A stretch of 64,000 nt of DNA from NCBI GenBank assembly GCA_001931875.2, contig MSJH02000657.1, positions 124,001-188,000 on the forward strand, given 5' to 3'. This document shows positions 1-10,794 of the stretch, in pieces. The notes beneath the pieces were generated by a model that made no database searches, was not told the DNA's origin, and was given only the letters and a program-made list of their open reading frames with translations. Made by a program: the position numbers and the translations under genes. Position 1 is the stretch's first letter. Every line of letters starts with the position of its first letter. This stretch comes from Byssochlamys sp. IMV 00236. Lineage: Eukaryota; Ascomycota; Eurotiomycetes; Eurotiales; Thermoascaceae.

Positions 1-898
1 GACGACTGTTCCCACTGCAGAATGGCTTTAACTGGACCCTACTCGGCGTCGCAGTGTTTTTGGTCGTCTTTGCTCTTGCTCAAATTGTGAGCGTGATTAT
101 TCAATGCACTCCCCCAGCAGCACTTTGGGATCCAGTAGCTCATCCGATGCTAAATGTGACAACTACTCTCCGGCTCTTTTGTTATTTGCCATTGTTAACG
201 CTTCAACCGATGTCTTCATCCTATGCATTCCGCTACCGATTCTATGGAAACTTCGAGTCTCGGCTACCAGAAGGAAACAACTGATTGGAATCTTCCTGCT
301 GGGTGGTTTGTAAGTACATGCGACAGCAGTCATATTCTGTTTTAGATTGCTGACCAGGTTGTATAGTTATAGGGTGTGCGTAGTAAGCATCTGCCGCGTA
401 GGTTACGTGATCCAAGTCACCTTGACAGACCCAAGCTGTGAGTTAAAAGACTACAAACAATCAGAAACAGAGTAAACTGACCCGAGTTATATACCAGGGG
501 ATGATGTCAACACAGTCATACTATCCGCGGTCGAAAACTGTGCCGGTGTTCTGAGTGCCTGTCTACCAACAACGTTGCCCATTTGGCGTTACCTGAGACA
601 CGGTAAAGCTAGTCAAGAGGAGCCAGGACACCATCTTCAGGAGTCAGAAAATCCACGTAAAAAGCCATCCTGTAAGAAGAACTGGTACACCGATACCATG
701 CTCCTGAATAGCATTGCGAAAGACGACATTATCAGCGACTCGAATCCATCTAGTGAGCACACTCAGTCGACAGTCAAACTTTTTAATCCTGCCTCTGCTA
801 TTCGTGTGACTACCGATTTCCAACAGGAAGATGAGATCGTTTCAGAACGACTGCCTTCTTATCAGCCGTACGAATCCGTTTCTCAGAGATGGTAGTCT
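1..898 (+). CDS. Integral membrane protein, fungal rhodopsin-like domain (3' part, 5' end off window)
   Basis: This is the C-terminal part of a fungal seven-helix 'rhodopsin-like' integral membrane protein (the PTH11/SAT5-like family); its ligand or role is unknown. Family landmarks are a QCTPPAALWDP segment near position 110, an alternating hydrophobic helix (FAIVNASTDVFILCIPLPILW) at about 165-245, and VCVVSICRVGYVIQVT after the first intron. Introns are about 309-371 (GTAAGT donor) and about 439-502. The last exon, from about 503, runs to a TAG at 896-898 and ends in a polar, Ser/Pro-rich cytoplasmic tail. Oddity: the QCTPPAALWDP segment and the following KCDNYSPALLLF segment lie in different frames, changing near 130-150 with no obvious intron between them, so the gene may carry a frameshift. 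The start codon is outside the window. Confidence 0.7.
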
Positions 899-984
899 TT
901 CGCAAATAAGGAGTCTCGTTGCATAGGTCTCCAGGTCGACAAGCACGTCAGGATGGGGTCCGCCTGGATATTATATCACGATGA

Positions 985-1645
985 AGTAGCTACCTCACCT
1001 TTGACAGCTTTTCGCGGAGTTTCGAAATGCTCAACTTGTCAGATGACCGTTATAGTATCGATGTTCTGCTAGCTGTCCTCCAAGGGTTGAATGTTGTAGG
1101 TCTTCCTTTTCCCGCCGAACTTTCTTCTAGATACCGACCCTGCTCGTCGTCTCTTACAGCTAGGACGCATGTAATGGCTGGCATCACTTAATCTCGATAA
1201 AGCATTCTTCCGCAAACTCGCCGCTGCAAATGATCGATATGAAGCTTTCAGTGGCATTTGAGCGCATGGCAAAATGGGACACAGTAAAGGTGAAAGATGC
1301 ATTCCATTTCCTGCAAAGGGGAAGAGATCCCATAACCGAGTCTGGGTTTACGCCCGAAAAGCTGGTTTCTGATGTGAGTCTTTTGATACTTGGAGGTTTG
1401 TCTACTCGTTATCTAGTTTACAACGTTCACTAAGTGTGAACGCTAACTAACGCGGTTCCAAATCAGGAAACGACATCACCTCCACAGTGATTATTAGTAC
1501 TCTCTTCACGGCCATTCGAATATGTTCTCCAATGGTGGATTGCCGGGAATGATGAAAATAGTCTGGCACGAAGTGAATTCCACCCGTTCAGTATCGGTCT
1601 GTGAAGTTGTGCGAGGAAAGGAATGGTATATCTGATAATTGGTCT
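985..1645 (+). pseudogene. Cytochrome P450 relic, N-terminal/I-helix half
   Basis: Frame-shifted remains of a fungal class II cytochrome P450. Readable pieces in order are SFEMLN (about 1018), DDRYSIDVLLAVLQGLNVVG (about 1040-1100), then VKDAFHFLQRGRDP and FTPEKLVSDVSLLILGG (about 1290-1395). After a probable old intron ending at 1467 comes the I-helix motif GNDITSTVIISTLF. The match jumps from there to the PERF-like and heme-binding region (FEYVLQWWIAGN, then FHPFSIGL, a stop, and SCARKG), so J to K' helices are missing. Stops and frame changes rule out a working enzyme. The P450 assignment is from family knowledge of the order I-helix, ExxR, FxxGxxxCxG. The rest of the gene appears to resume at about 2680 on the other side of an unrelated ORF. 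Confidence 0.65.
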
Positions 1646-1986
1646 CTAGCAGTTAATCTGAAAGGTTAATTATCTACAGAAACTAACTGCTATAAATCCA
1701 GCACTACATGGGTTCTTTTGTCTATTCTACATGACAGTAAGAAGGGGTGGGGGCTCCTTCCCATAATCCAAGCTTACTAGGAGCGTAAGGATTTATTTTG
1801 GCTTACAACACAAGTTGTGATCTCATAAGCGACTGTAGTGTTGTCTTAAACCCACATCCTCATTCTCTTCCTGTCTTTCCACCACCTCTATCTTCGCTCG
1901 ATCTGTTGCATCAGATATTTCACTTTTCTCCTTCAGGAAGCCCTCAGTATCTTCGAAGCTCTGTCCTCGTTGTGATATTGGTGATA

Positions 1987-2665
1987 ATGGCAACACTGAA
2001 CTCGCTTCTCTTTCAAACTGCCTCAGAATGGCGAGAGGAAGTCCGAGAAAGGAACCTCCAGGGGAAGTCGCTGGCGTTATGCCCGAATAACCTGGAATCC
2101 GGCTCCAGAGTAACGGAAGAGCAATTCCTGCTCTTCAGAACGTTATTCCCGCTGACAAGAGGGCGCTTCGATGCTAACCTCTTCGGGCTGTCTGTTGAAT
2201 ATCAACAAGCTGGTGTTCTTCTTCTGGGAAGTGCGGATTTCCAAGCATACCTGCAGAGGATTTCCGGCGGGGCCACGATCCTAAGACAATGGCACCAAGA
2301 CACTTTGTTCAAGGTACCATTGGCACAGCAGCAGCATGCTGTCCTGCCAGGAGGGTTAAAGCTGACCCGTCGGTCTGAATCGGTTGTCAACGTGTCGATA
2401 ATCTCCTACTTGCAAGCCCTGGCCATGGTAGCTGCGCCGATCAGCGGCGAATGGAGCGCGAGCAGGGACTCACTCCAAGCGGACTTTGGCCGTGAACGAA
2501 GGTTCACTGCTGTCACCGATGGCCAGCTGCAGGAGGTGACGACCAAGCGCATTTTGGCGCTTGTCGAGTGCAAGCGGGACCAAAGACTGAGGCACAATCC
2601 TCAAGTTGAGATGCAGGAGACTGCCCAGATGGTCGCCTGAATTAAGGAATTTCCGGACACTGCTA
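1987..2665 (+). pseudogene. Fragment of a fungal PD-(D/E)XK-like hypothetical protein inside the P450 relic
   Basis: An open frame begins at ATG 1987 and stops at TGA 2638-2640 (about 217 aa). I do not recognise a named gene. It contains a TDGQ motif followed about 15 residues later by LALVECKRD and then a Q-rich EMQETAQMVA, which resembles the D-ExK-Q signature of fungal PD-(D/E)XK-like proteins; this is inference only. Directly after the stop the same frame reads IKEFPDTATRPW, which looks like continuation of the protein past a TGG-to-TGA change. P450 sequence resumes around 2676. It therefore looks like a 3'-truncated insert with a nonsense mutation. The open frame extends upstream to 1798, but that codon is TTG and the upstream segment is compositionally poor, so ATG 1987 is preferred. 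Confidence 0.45.
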
Positions 2666-2675
2666 CGAGACCTTG

Positions 2676-3245
2676 GTGAGTACCACTCAATCCATAATCT
2701 CGCCTGCCTCGCCAGACTTGAGGCTGAGATCCGACCCAGATTCGACCATGTCGAGGAGATCCGCGGTGGTCCCAAGTTGGCAAGCTGCCAGTACTTATCT
2801 GTGCGCCTGCATTTATGAAGACTTTCGCATGACGCCTGGCGTTGGTGGTATTTTACTTACCTCGCGAGGTCCTCCCCGGAGGCATTCTCATCGATTGCGG
2901 TATCCCCATCTACACTATCCATCATAAAGAGGAATAATACCCACGGCCTTTCGAGTACATTCTCGAACGGTGGATTGCCGAGGACGATAACATTACTGGT
3001 ACTGAGAAGGAAAGCGAGAATAGTGGAGGATCATGGACAGCAGAGCAGGTAGCTCTGACACGAAGTGCATTCTACCCGTTCAGTATCGGTCCATGGAGCT
3101 GTGCAGGGAATGGGACGGCATATAAGGAGCTGATGTTTGTGATTGCATGTCTAATAAATCTGTTCGACCTGAAGGTCGTTGATGGTACGAAGAATGGGGA
3201 AGGCGACCCAACGAAGAGCCTGGCTACACTGAGATATCGATGACA
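2676..3245 (+). pseudogene. Cytochrome P450 relic, J-helix to heme-binding half
   Basis: Continuation of a P450 gene in decayed form. Readable pieces are YHSIHNLACLARLEAEIRPR (J helix, about 2682-2740), VEEIRGGPKLASCQYL, YEDFRMTPGVGG (the K-helix E-x-x-R), and after a +1 shift near 2865 EVLPGGILIDCGIPIYTIHH. A TAA interrupts before YPRPFEYILERWIAEDD (PERF region). Then comes the heme-binding loop FYPFSIGPWSCAGNGTAYKE, where the usual Arg before the Cys neighbourhood is Trp, and a C-terminal LINLFDLKVVD. Both the frameshift and the stop make it non-functional. The order of helices matches what is missing from the relic ending at 1640. Confidence 0.7.
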
Positions 3246-4319
3246 GAACTATGTACAAGGCAATGACCGATTTGTCCACCGGACAGATGGCCCAACGTTG
3301 CAGTTTAGCCTTCGAGTTGGAGCGGTTCTCTCAGAGTCGATTCGATACGTCCTTCTCAATCAATACTACAAATGTCGACTGAATCCTCTGGCTGCCTCCC
3401 TATAAAACCGCTCCAGTAGTACCCCATCCAATCGATCTCTTACCCCGCGCATATGTTACTATTTCATCGACCAGCTCTGCTTAGACCTGCTAGAAACGGA
3501 CAGTAGCCTGGTTAAATTAATACTTTTAACTAGTTAGAGAAGATCGAAATTTTATTGGAAATTCACTAAGCCAGCTTAAGCAGGTCCATCCCGCATACAA
3601 TATTTCCTCTTATCTCCTCTAGAGTTACTATATCCCGCGTTACACGCCACATTTTATTGATCAAAGCCACAAGCGCGTTCGGTTCATTGGGTCACAGTAA
3701 GTAAGTAAGAATTAATAGATACTTTATCTTATCACGGCTAGGTACTTTAATCTATACGCCCCCACATGCTGCCGCCTGGGAATTCTGTTCCTGAAAAGCA
3801 ATACTTCCACCAGCCCAAAATATTATCCGTCGGGGTTTTGTTGACGATAAGCCCATACGAGTCGATTATGGTGTTTCCGACAGCGACTTGGCAATCGTTC
3901 TGCATGCTCTAAATTAGTAGCTCTTCTCTTTTATCGTGCTAGCAGGGGAATCCAGGAATCCACATTCCCCACGATCTAGATAAGGATCATGGGATCGGGC
4001 TCTCACATGGACCCCTCGATAGGTATCTATGGTCAGGCTGCATGGCCGTGGTATTATCTATCTCCAGCCTAGCTCCCTGGTATTAACTAGCTCCTGCGAT
4101 GCATTCTAGGGTCTTTGGAAGCCTTTCTTCTTTCTCATAAAGAGCTTCGTCTGTAGGAGGTTCTAGTCCTGGCTAGTTGTTGAAGCTATTATTTTATTTT
4201 ATGGGAACCCCCATAAAAAAGACAATTACAGGCCTCAGGTTCTTTCAATTTCTTACGTCTTTTTGGTTCTCTTTCTTCCATTGTACATAGACCAGGGACC
4301 AGATAGACTTCCTATCATC
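3246..4319. other. Intergenic, no gene seen
   Basis: About 1.07 kb of AT-rich, stop-rich sequence between the P450 relic and the amine oxidase. Short imperfect repeats of TAGCTC/CTAGCT type occur around 4050-4110. I see no coding pattern. The last 150 bp before 4320 should hold the oxidase promoter; no clear TATA box was found. Confidence 0.5.
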
Positions 4320-6458
4320 ATGGTCGGTCATACGTCCCTATGTTCATTGATCAGTTCGCTCGCAGTTACAGCCACACTACTCCATCCGGTAGTATATGCG
4401 CAGAAATGCGAGAAGACCAAGGTAGCCATTCTCGGGGGTGGGACTGCAGGGATCACTGCTGCTGTAAGTCGAACGCGATTAAGTCTCTATTATGCAATAC
4501 AATGCGATGCTCACATGAAATGACGAGAACAGCAAGCGCTGACGAATGCTTCGATTCATGATTTCATTATTGTGGAATATAATGCGGATATCGGCGGTCG
4601 AGTCGCTCATACTGATTTCGGAAAGGATACAAATGGAAATCCTTACACGGTTGAACTTGGAGCGAACTGGGTATGTTCCTATGACATGTGGTTTTCCGTC
4701 GATATGATTAGATTGACAATCGTCTAGGTTCAGGGGCTTGGGTCAGCTGGAGGACCGGAGAATCCGATTTGGACTTTGGTATGTGATGATTAGTAGGGAG
4801 ATATTCTATAACTTAAGTCTTGCTAACGATGTATGTTTGTTCAGGCCAAGAAGTACAATCTTACAAACACGTAAGATATATTTTGTCAAAAAGTGGTGAT
4901 TAACCCTACTATTCATTATGTTCTAATTTATGTATAGCTATTCGGATTACTCCTCTATTTTGACTTACAACAAAGACGGATATTCCAACTACTCAGACCT
5001 CATCGATGACTATGAGAATGGACCGTACTCAGAAATCGAGTACGGAGCAGGTATCATTCTCACCGAGAATCTTCTGGACCAGAGCTTTCGTGCAGCGTCA
5101 TCTCTCGCGGGCTGGAAACCACAAACTCCAGAGGAACAGGCGGTAGAGTGGTGGGAGATTGACTGGGAGTATTCCTACCCTCCGGTATGTATCTCCCTCA
5201 CTCCTCCTCAAAATACACGGGTTGTATGGCGCAACTGACTTTTACTGAAAATAAATAGGAAGAATGTTCGGAAACTTATACAGTTGTCAACTACGTGAGA
5301 GCCGTTGAATTTCCGCTCAACGAAATCTTGCTCTCGAACTAACAGATAGTGAAATACTACAGAATACTACCTTCTATCAGTTCTCAGAAGCGAATAACCT
5401 AGTCATCGACCAACGGGGCTTCAACGCCTTTATCAAAGGCATGGCATCGACCTTCCTGCATAAGAACGATTCGCGACTTCGTCTAAATACCATTGTCACG
5501 AACATTTCATACACCGATGACAGTGTCAGCGTGTTCAATCATGACGGCAGTTGTATCAAAGCCGACTACGCCATCTCTACTTTCTCGTACGTTGGATCTC
5601 CCTTTCAAATAAAGCCCCCCAACTATACCTAGTTTATAGTGATAGGCGAACTATAGCTAACTAACTAACTAACTAACTATCTACCAGTCTGGGAGTCCTC
5701 CAACATGACGTTATAACCTTTGACCCTCCGCTTCCGAAATGGAAGAAACAAGGCATTGCCAACTTCGCCATGGGAACATACACCAAGATATTCCTCCAAT
5801 TCAAACCCGAGGACGTCTTCTGGGACAAAAACACCCAATTTTTCCTCTACGCAGACCCAACCCGACGAGGCTACTACACAGTCTGGCAATCGCTAGACAC
5901 AGAGGGCTTTCTTCCCGGCTCTGGAATTATCTTCGCCACAGTCTTAAATACTGAATCTTACCGCATCGAGAAGATGTCCGATGACGAAACGAAGAAAGAA
6001 GCACTAGCTGTTCTCAAGACGATGTTTCCAGAGGTTGAAAAAATTCCTGATCCCATTGCATTCATGTATCCTCGTTGGACCGAGACGCCCTGGTCATACG
6101 GCAGCTACTCGAATTGGCCAGTGGGCGTTACTCTCGAGATGCATCAGAATCTGCGTGCGAACGTCAGTAATCTTTATTTTGCGGGCGAGGCCACTCATCC
6201 GGAGTATTATGGATTTCTCCAAGGGGCTTATTTTGAAGGGAAAGCGGCTGCGGAAGCGATTGCTAGCTGTGTGAAGAATAATGGATGCGTGGGCGGGCCG
6301 AATTATCCTGTCTTGCATGGAACGACAGAGGAAAAGGATCTGACTTCCGCGAATGGATGGACTGGTAGGAGTTTATTCTCTATTCTAGCATAGTCTGACT
6401 TGGTATATGTGCTAATATGCTTTTAGTGTCGCCATTTGAGACTTGGGGTTATGACTAG
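4320..6458 (+). CDS. Secreted FAD-dependent amine/polyamine oxidase
   Basis: Flavin amine oxidase of the polyamine-oxidase type, which oxidises secondary or primary amines and makes H2O2. Hand-built exons, all in phase: 4320-4463, 4533-4670, 4728-4778, 4845-4870, 4938-5184, 5259-5294, 5363-5586, 5688-6364, 6427-6458, giving 524 aa. The N-terminus is a signal peptide (hydrophobic core to about residue 27, ending VVYA). The Rossmann motif VAILGGGTAGITAA follows at about residue 35, then GGRVAH. The C-terminal FAD-binding signature LYFAGEATHPEYYGFLQGAY lies near 6173-6235. Length and layout fit fungal secreted polyamine oxidases. The last intron (6365-6426) is needed because reading through gives a stop at 6393 and loses the family-like end VSPFETWGYD. 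The substrate is not deducible. Confidence 0.88.
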
Positions 6459-6722
6459 AATAATTAATAATGGGTTATTTGTGTACACAACATATAACTA
6501 ACATATGCATAAACAGAACATATCAGTATACGCAGACGTTTAGCGGACCATGGCATGATATGATTGTTAAGGGCATTAAGAAATAGTTTTGAGGGTAATA
6601 AGGGACTATGATTTCGATCGCTTTCTTTAATTTCACTACTTTAAGATATGTATGTATGTACAAATGACAGGAATATTCAACCTCGTCATACTAAGGTTCT
6701 CTAAGTCAATGAACAAGATTCT

Positions 6723-8482
6723 CTATAGTCCTCGGTCGTTCCGCGCTTGGATGAACTTGTGCGAGACTTTCGTGGTCGATTTGGCGGAATGGTCCAACGA
6801 GAGCTAATGACAAAAGTTAGCCACCTCGAGCAATCGGTAGAGGGAAGGAAAGAAACGCACTTGTTCCATGAGACTGTCCGCTCTATTGAAATCTCGCAAA
6901 TACTCCTCATAATCGTCGGAGTCCATTTCGTATTCAGAGTCAGACTCCTCGCTTTCGCCTTCCGGTGCGATCCAATTCTCATCCCACTCGTTCTCTTCCT
7001 CGTCTGTGTCATCGTACTCTTCACTACTTTCTGAATCACTGTCTTCAAAATTGCTCCCAGTTTCCTCGTCATCAGCATCGAGACCTTCTGTCTCTTCATC
7101 GCTTTCACCTCGGAGTCCTGTCTCATGATAATGTCTGCCTAAGTAGCCTGATACCCATGGACGGAAATCTTCGTTTATCCAGTTTTCCAAGTTATCAATG
7201 ATACATATAAGCTCCATCATTGGATCTTCGAAATGTATATCTCCCTTCCAGATGCATTGCATATGCTGTCAACGGTCAGAACCTCTGTTGATTGCTCCTC
7301 GTTGACCACCAAGCAGACTGGATAGCACTGGGAACATACGTATCTCACTCTGGTGAATTCCCGCAACTGAGAGCCTTTCTCAGTTGCGATAGTCTCTGAA
7401 GCATTCTTTGTGGACTTGATACCCGCTATCCAAACACGAGCCTGATGTCCGTTCAAAGTGATTGTCACCACAGGTCGGGCGTCTCTCTTGAAATCAGATG
7501 CAATGTACTTGCCAGTAAGATTATGCAGCAAGGCAAGTGCACATGCAGCACCGTTCGCTGCCTGGCAATAGCAGTTCTCAACACTTGACTGTTTTACCTC
7601 GTGATGCTTCGCTTCGAGAACCACACAAGGAAAACAAAGGCGACCCTTCTCTTTTGATCGTTTGCCAATTATACGGCTCAGGGGACTAGACAACAGGCCT
7701 TTCTTATCTGCCAGCAACTGAAGCTTAGCAGCGCAGAAATTTCGCATAATAGGGCTACGTGCAAAGCCCCTGGGTACTTTATCTTCCTCAAATGTCGGTA
7801 GAGCTATATAGAGATCGGGCTTTGGACGTGTGAGGATTGGCGCATTAGACGACGCTGTTTTTAACCGCACCTCGTGAGCAGCATACCAGGTGTCCTCACT
7901 TTCGCTGCACAAGAAGTGGTTAAAGGTTGAGAAGGGGTCTAGTATGGCTTTAATGCAGGACTCACACCCTAAGGGATTTTGCTAATTCTCTAACTCCAAT
8001 AGTTCTTGCGCCCTCGGTGATTAGTGCTCGATCAGAGATGCCCTTGAAGAGTTCGCTCTTCACCAACCCTTGCCAGCGCATTTCACTGGCAGCAACAATG
8101 TTCATGGCATAGTTATGTGCGCTCACTGCTTTTGCTGTTAGCCGCTTGAGCTTTCGAAGTTCTTGTGGATATCCAATGTCAGCGGTTAGCCTGTGTAAAA
8201 TACTTCGATCCTCTGATGCCAGTAAAGGCTAGTCATGTTCACGAATTAGCTAATCTGTCGTTCGCAAAAATGAGAAGAAAAGGAGGCGAGTTCTAGGATG
8301 ATTACCTCTGCCTTCTCCTGAGGCACGAATCTGTGATGGAAACCGAGGAGGCGCGCAGCCAGTTTTTTGGCTTGCTCACCCAATTTATTGCGTAGTCCAT
8401 TCAATCCAATTACTCTCAGATCAAATGTAATCCCGTTTCCTTGCAGGCTTTTCCTGTCCAGCACCCCTTTGCCCTTGGCCAT
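6723..8482 (-). CDS. Fungal hypothetical protein with PD-(D/E)XK-like motifs and acidic tail
   Basis: Five exons in phase: 8482-8306, 8228-7966, 7904-7340, 7265-6861, 6803-6723, giving 496 aa. No named gene is recognised. The middle carries DLYIALPTF (D at about 177), then FPCVVLEAKHH (E244 and K246) and NCYCQAANGAACAL (Q at about 262). This is the D-ExK-Q spacing of fungal PD-(D/E)XK nuclease-like proteins, so a nuclease-like fold is inferred. An N-terminal basic segment (MAKGKG, then helices rich in Lys/Arg) precedes it. The C-terminal 130 residues contain a long Glu/Asp/Ser tract (about 7110-6900) that could bind basic partners. What looks at first like a frameshift near 7260 is resolved by a 74-nt intron (7266-7339, GTATGT...GACAG). 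Function is unknown. Confidence 0.65.
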
Positions 8483-9666
8483 TCTTCTTAGCAATCAACT
8501 TGATATAACGGAGATTCTCGAAGCTGTGATGATGGTCGAAAGAATGGCACCAAGTGAGGAAATTTGCAACTTCTTATCATCAGGCTGCGCCGCAAAAGCA
8601 AATGCTCACGCTAAACTCGTAATATAGATTAGCACTGTACTTTTGAACAGGGTAAAGGAAGAGAGACCAGAGCCCCTGCCGCGCTAGGCAGATACTACAG
8701 CATGAGAACCCACTCTAGCAAATGAGCTGCTAGAATTAACCGCTGAAGACGTTCCTATCACCCGTTCAATCACCGTAGAACTAGGATTAGAATGTGACCT
8801 GATTTGGGGGCCGCTGCTGGAGTCAGATCATCACAGGAGGCCCAGAACCGTAGGAAGGAGCAACTTGTTAACTTTCACGGCGCTTATCTCGGGGCTCTGA
8901 TCAATATACGAGCTAAGACGCAGAAATAGACATCGTATATCAGCTGACGCAATGTATGGCATGCATCTTTACTTAGCAGAGCTGATTTGGCAGCCGATAC
9001 CGCCGCAGAGGAAGTGCATATAAACAAAATCGGCTGCGTCTCCTTCTCAGATGCGCAAATGGAGAAAGCTATTGGAACCAGGAATCTGAGTAGTTGCATA
9101 GCAGTTATGCTAGTCTCGATGAGAGGGGGAAACACTGATCTTCATCATGCAGTTCACAGCATCTGAAATGAGAATGACACATAAGTTTATCTTGGTGTTT
9201 CAAGATGTATAACAATATATAATGACAGAAATTTATGAAGCGGATAAAATGAACGCAGTCAAAGACTCCTACGAAGGTATGGAAGAGAAGAAAAGGGAGA
9301 AGAGGAAAAATGAGGTTGATAAGGTGGAGGATGAATGAAACAAGAGGAGAAACGAAGAAAAAAAAAATATAAACAAACTAGTAACAACGACGCCTATCAA
9401 AGGGTATCATAAATATCAAATGCAAATTAAAATGCAGTGAACATGTTTACGCGACGGTCTCTCGGTTCTACCTGTTGAGGCACATCAGAATGGTTTGTTG
9501 TCATTGCAGGGTTTGAACGCATTCGAGGCTATGCCTCGATATTCAATGCTCCCTCATTCCAGAGGGATGGTTTGTTCTTTTGGGACGGTCTTTTCTTATT
9601 GCCGTTTCGACTTGATTCATCATATCATCGTGGACGTATCCTTTTGTCAATGGACACAATAACGAC
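8483..9666. other. Intergenic, one doubtful small ORF
   Basis: About 1.2 kb. A minus-strand frame within 8884-9135 contains an internal ATG and could encode a short protein beginning MQLLRFLVPIAFSIC, which resembles a signal peptide. No homology or splice evidence supports it. From 9240 to 9420 the sequence is purine-rich (GAAGAGAA-type runs). The remainder is 5' region of the minus-strand gene and 3' region of the DUF7730-type gene. Confidence 0.35.
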
Positions 9667-10794
9667 TTAAGCTGCAGTGATCGCAAGACGGGGTCTCTTG
9701 TACATCTGCTGCTCCTCTCTTCCATACTCCTCCGTCGCACACGGCTTTTCGAATTTGATTCCGGTGATGGGTGGAAGCTGGCCAGGGGGCGAACACATAA
9801 CCGACCGCAACTGGTCCTGGAGCTGCGCAGCATCCCTCTTGATGTCTTCCTCCATCAAGATCTTTGCAGATGGGTCACATTTGGCCGTGATACACAGGTC
9901 GAAGGAGCGCAATCCACGGACTAAGAGCATCGGTGAAACCCAGGGTTCGTCAACCGCGAGTCGAATCCGCTTGCCGCCGATGATGACACCTCCAACCGGG
10001 GTGCTGCTAAACCGGCCAATATCCAAGCTCAACTTAAGTTCTTCCAGATTGGGAAGGGCAATTACTCGAGTCCAGAAAGCAACCCACAGTCGGTCGTTGT
10101 GCGTATGCGAGTAGATCGATGACTTGTGCTCCTCGCCCGACATGGGCTGCCAGATGGGCATCCATTGAACGGTCAGACGCTTAATGCAACGCAGTCGATC
10201 GGGGCAGACACTCAAAGTAAAGGCAATGAACGTGTGCAGATCATCAACATCGAACTCCACTTGCGAGTAAAGGATGTCCGCCGCCTCCGCGTAGATGGCA
10301 CGACACGTCCGGAGCAACGAGACACCTGAGTTGCTCAGGTTCCCTGGCAGCATCGTATGCGTGTGCGGATAGAGCTTACGATCGCTGTGACCTGCCATGC
10401 GGCCATCGTTAACGCGCCATCTAGCTGGAGTTAGCGGGCAGCACTGGCGGTTGCTCTGGATGGAGGACGAGACGTGGTTGCAGCGAACATGGCGGACCTT
10501 GTCCTTGACCTGCACCAGATGAACGGCTTGATCCCCAAAGACATATTCGTAGATGAGCAGACGAACCTCGGGGGGAAGCTTCTGCAGGAACATCGAGTCC
10601 GGCTGCGAGGACATCTCCCGGCGAAAGGGGTCTACGGGGACCGCATTTCTGGCCGCCGCAACATCCACCTGCGGAGCACAGATCTTGCGTTCCTGGATCA
10701 TGTCCCGGATGGTCTCCTGCCATCTTCGGCCGGTGGAATAGTAATGAAAGATCGAGTAAGGGTCTCGAAGGATCCAGGCGTCGAAGTGACGCAT
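9667..10794 (-). CDS. DUF7730-type fungal protein (F-box-like N-terminal motif)
   Basis: Single-exon frame of 375 aa from ATG 10794 to TAA 9667. The segment FLQKLPPEVRLLIYEYVFG (residues about 69-87), followed by LLRTCRAIYAEAADILYSQVEFDVDD (about 160-185), is the hallmark of the large fungal DUF7730 family, which resembles F-box-type adaptors at its N-terminus. Biochemical function of the family is unknown. The C-terminal third contains ILEELKL-type leucine-rich helices and a basic end (KRPRLAITAA) that could act as a nuclear signal. A long 5' region (1.3 kb to the tRNA) may carry untranslated exons. Family assignment is by remembered motif. Confidence 0.8.
   Translation of the reverse strand: MRHFDAWILRDPYSIFHYYSTGRRWQETIRDMIQERKICAPQVDVAAARNAVPVDPFRREMSSQPDSMFLQKLPPEVRLLIYEYVFGDQAVHLVQVKDKVRHVRCNHVSSSIQSNRQCCPLTPARWRVNDGRMAGHSDRKLYPHTHTMLPGNLSNSGVSLLRTCRAIYAEAADILYSQVEFDVDDLHTFIAFTLSVCPDRLRCIKRLTVQWMPIWQPMSGEEHKSSIYSHTHNDRLWVAFWTRVIALPNLEELKLSLDIGRFSSTPVGGVIIGGKRIRLAVDEPWVSPMLLVRGLRSFDLCITAKCDPSAKILMEEDIKRDAAQLQDQLRSVMCSPPGQLPPITGIKFEKPCATEEYGREEQQMYKRPRLAITAA

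Noticed and set aside
1798..1986. Use of the upstream start at 1798 for the inserted ORF
   Set aside because: The codon is TTG and the residues are composition-poor; ATG 1987 is better.
6365..6393. Amine oxidase ending at 6393 without the last intron
   Set aside because: The spliced ending VSPFETWGYD looks family-like and the intron has proper GTAGGA and TTTTAG sites.
7217..7912. Apparent frameshift between the two minus-strand frames near 7260
   Set aside because: A GTATGT...GACAG intron at 7266-7339 joins them in phase, so the gene is intact.
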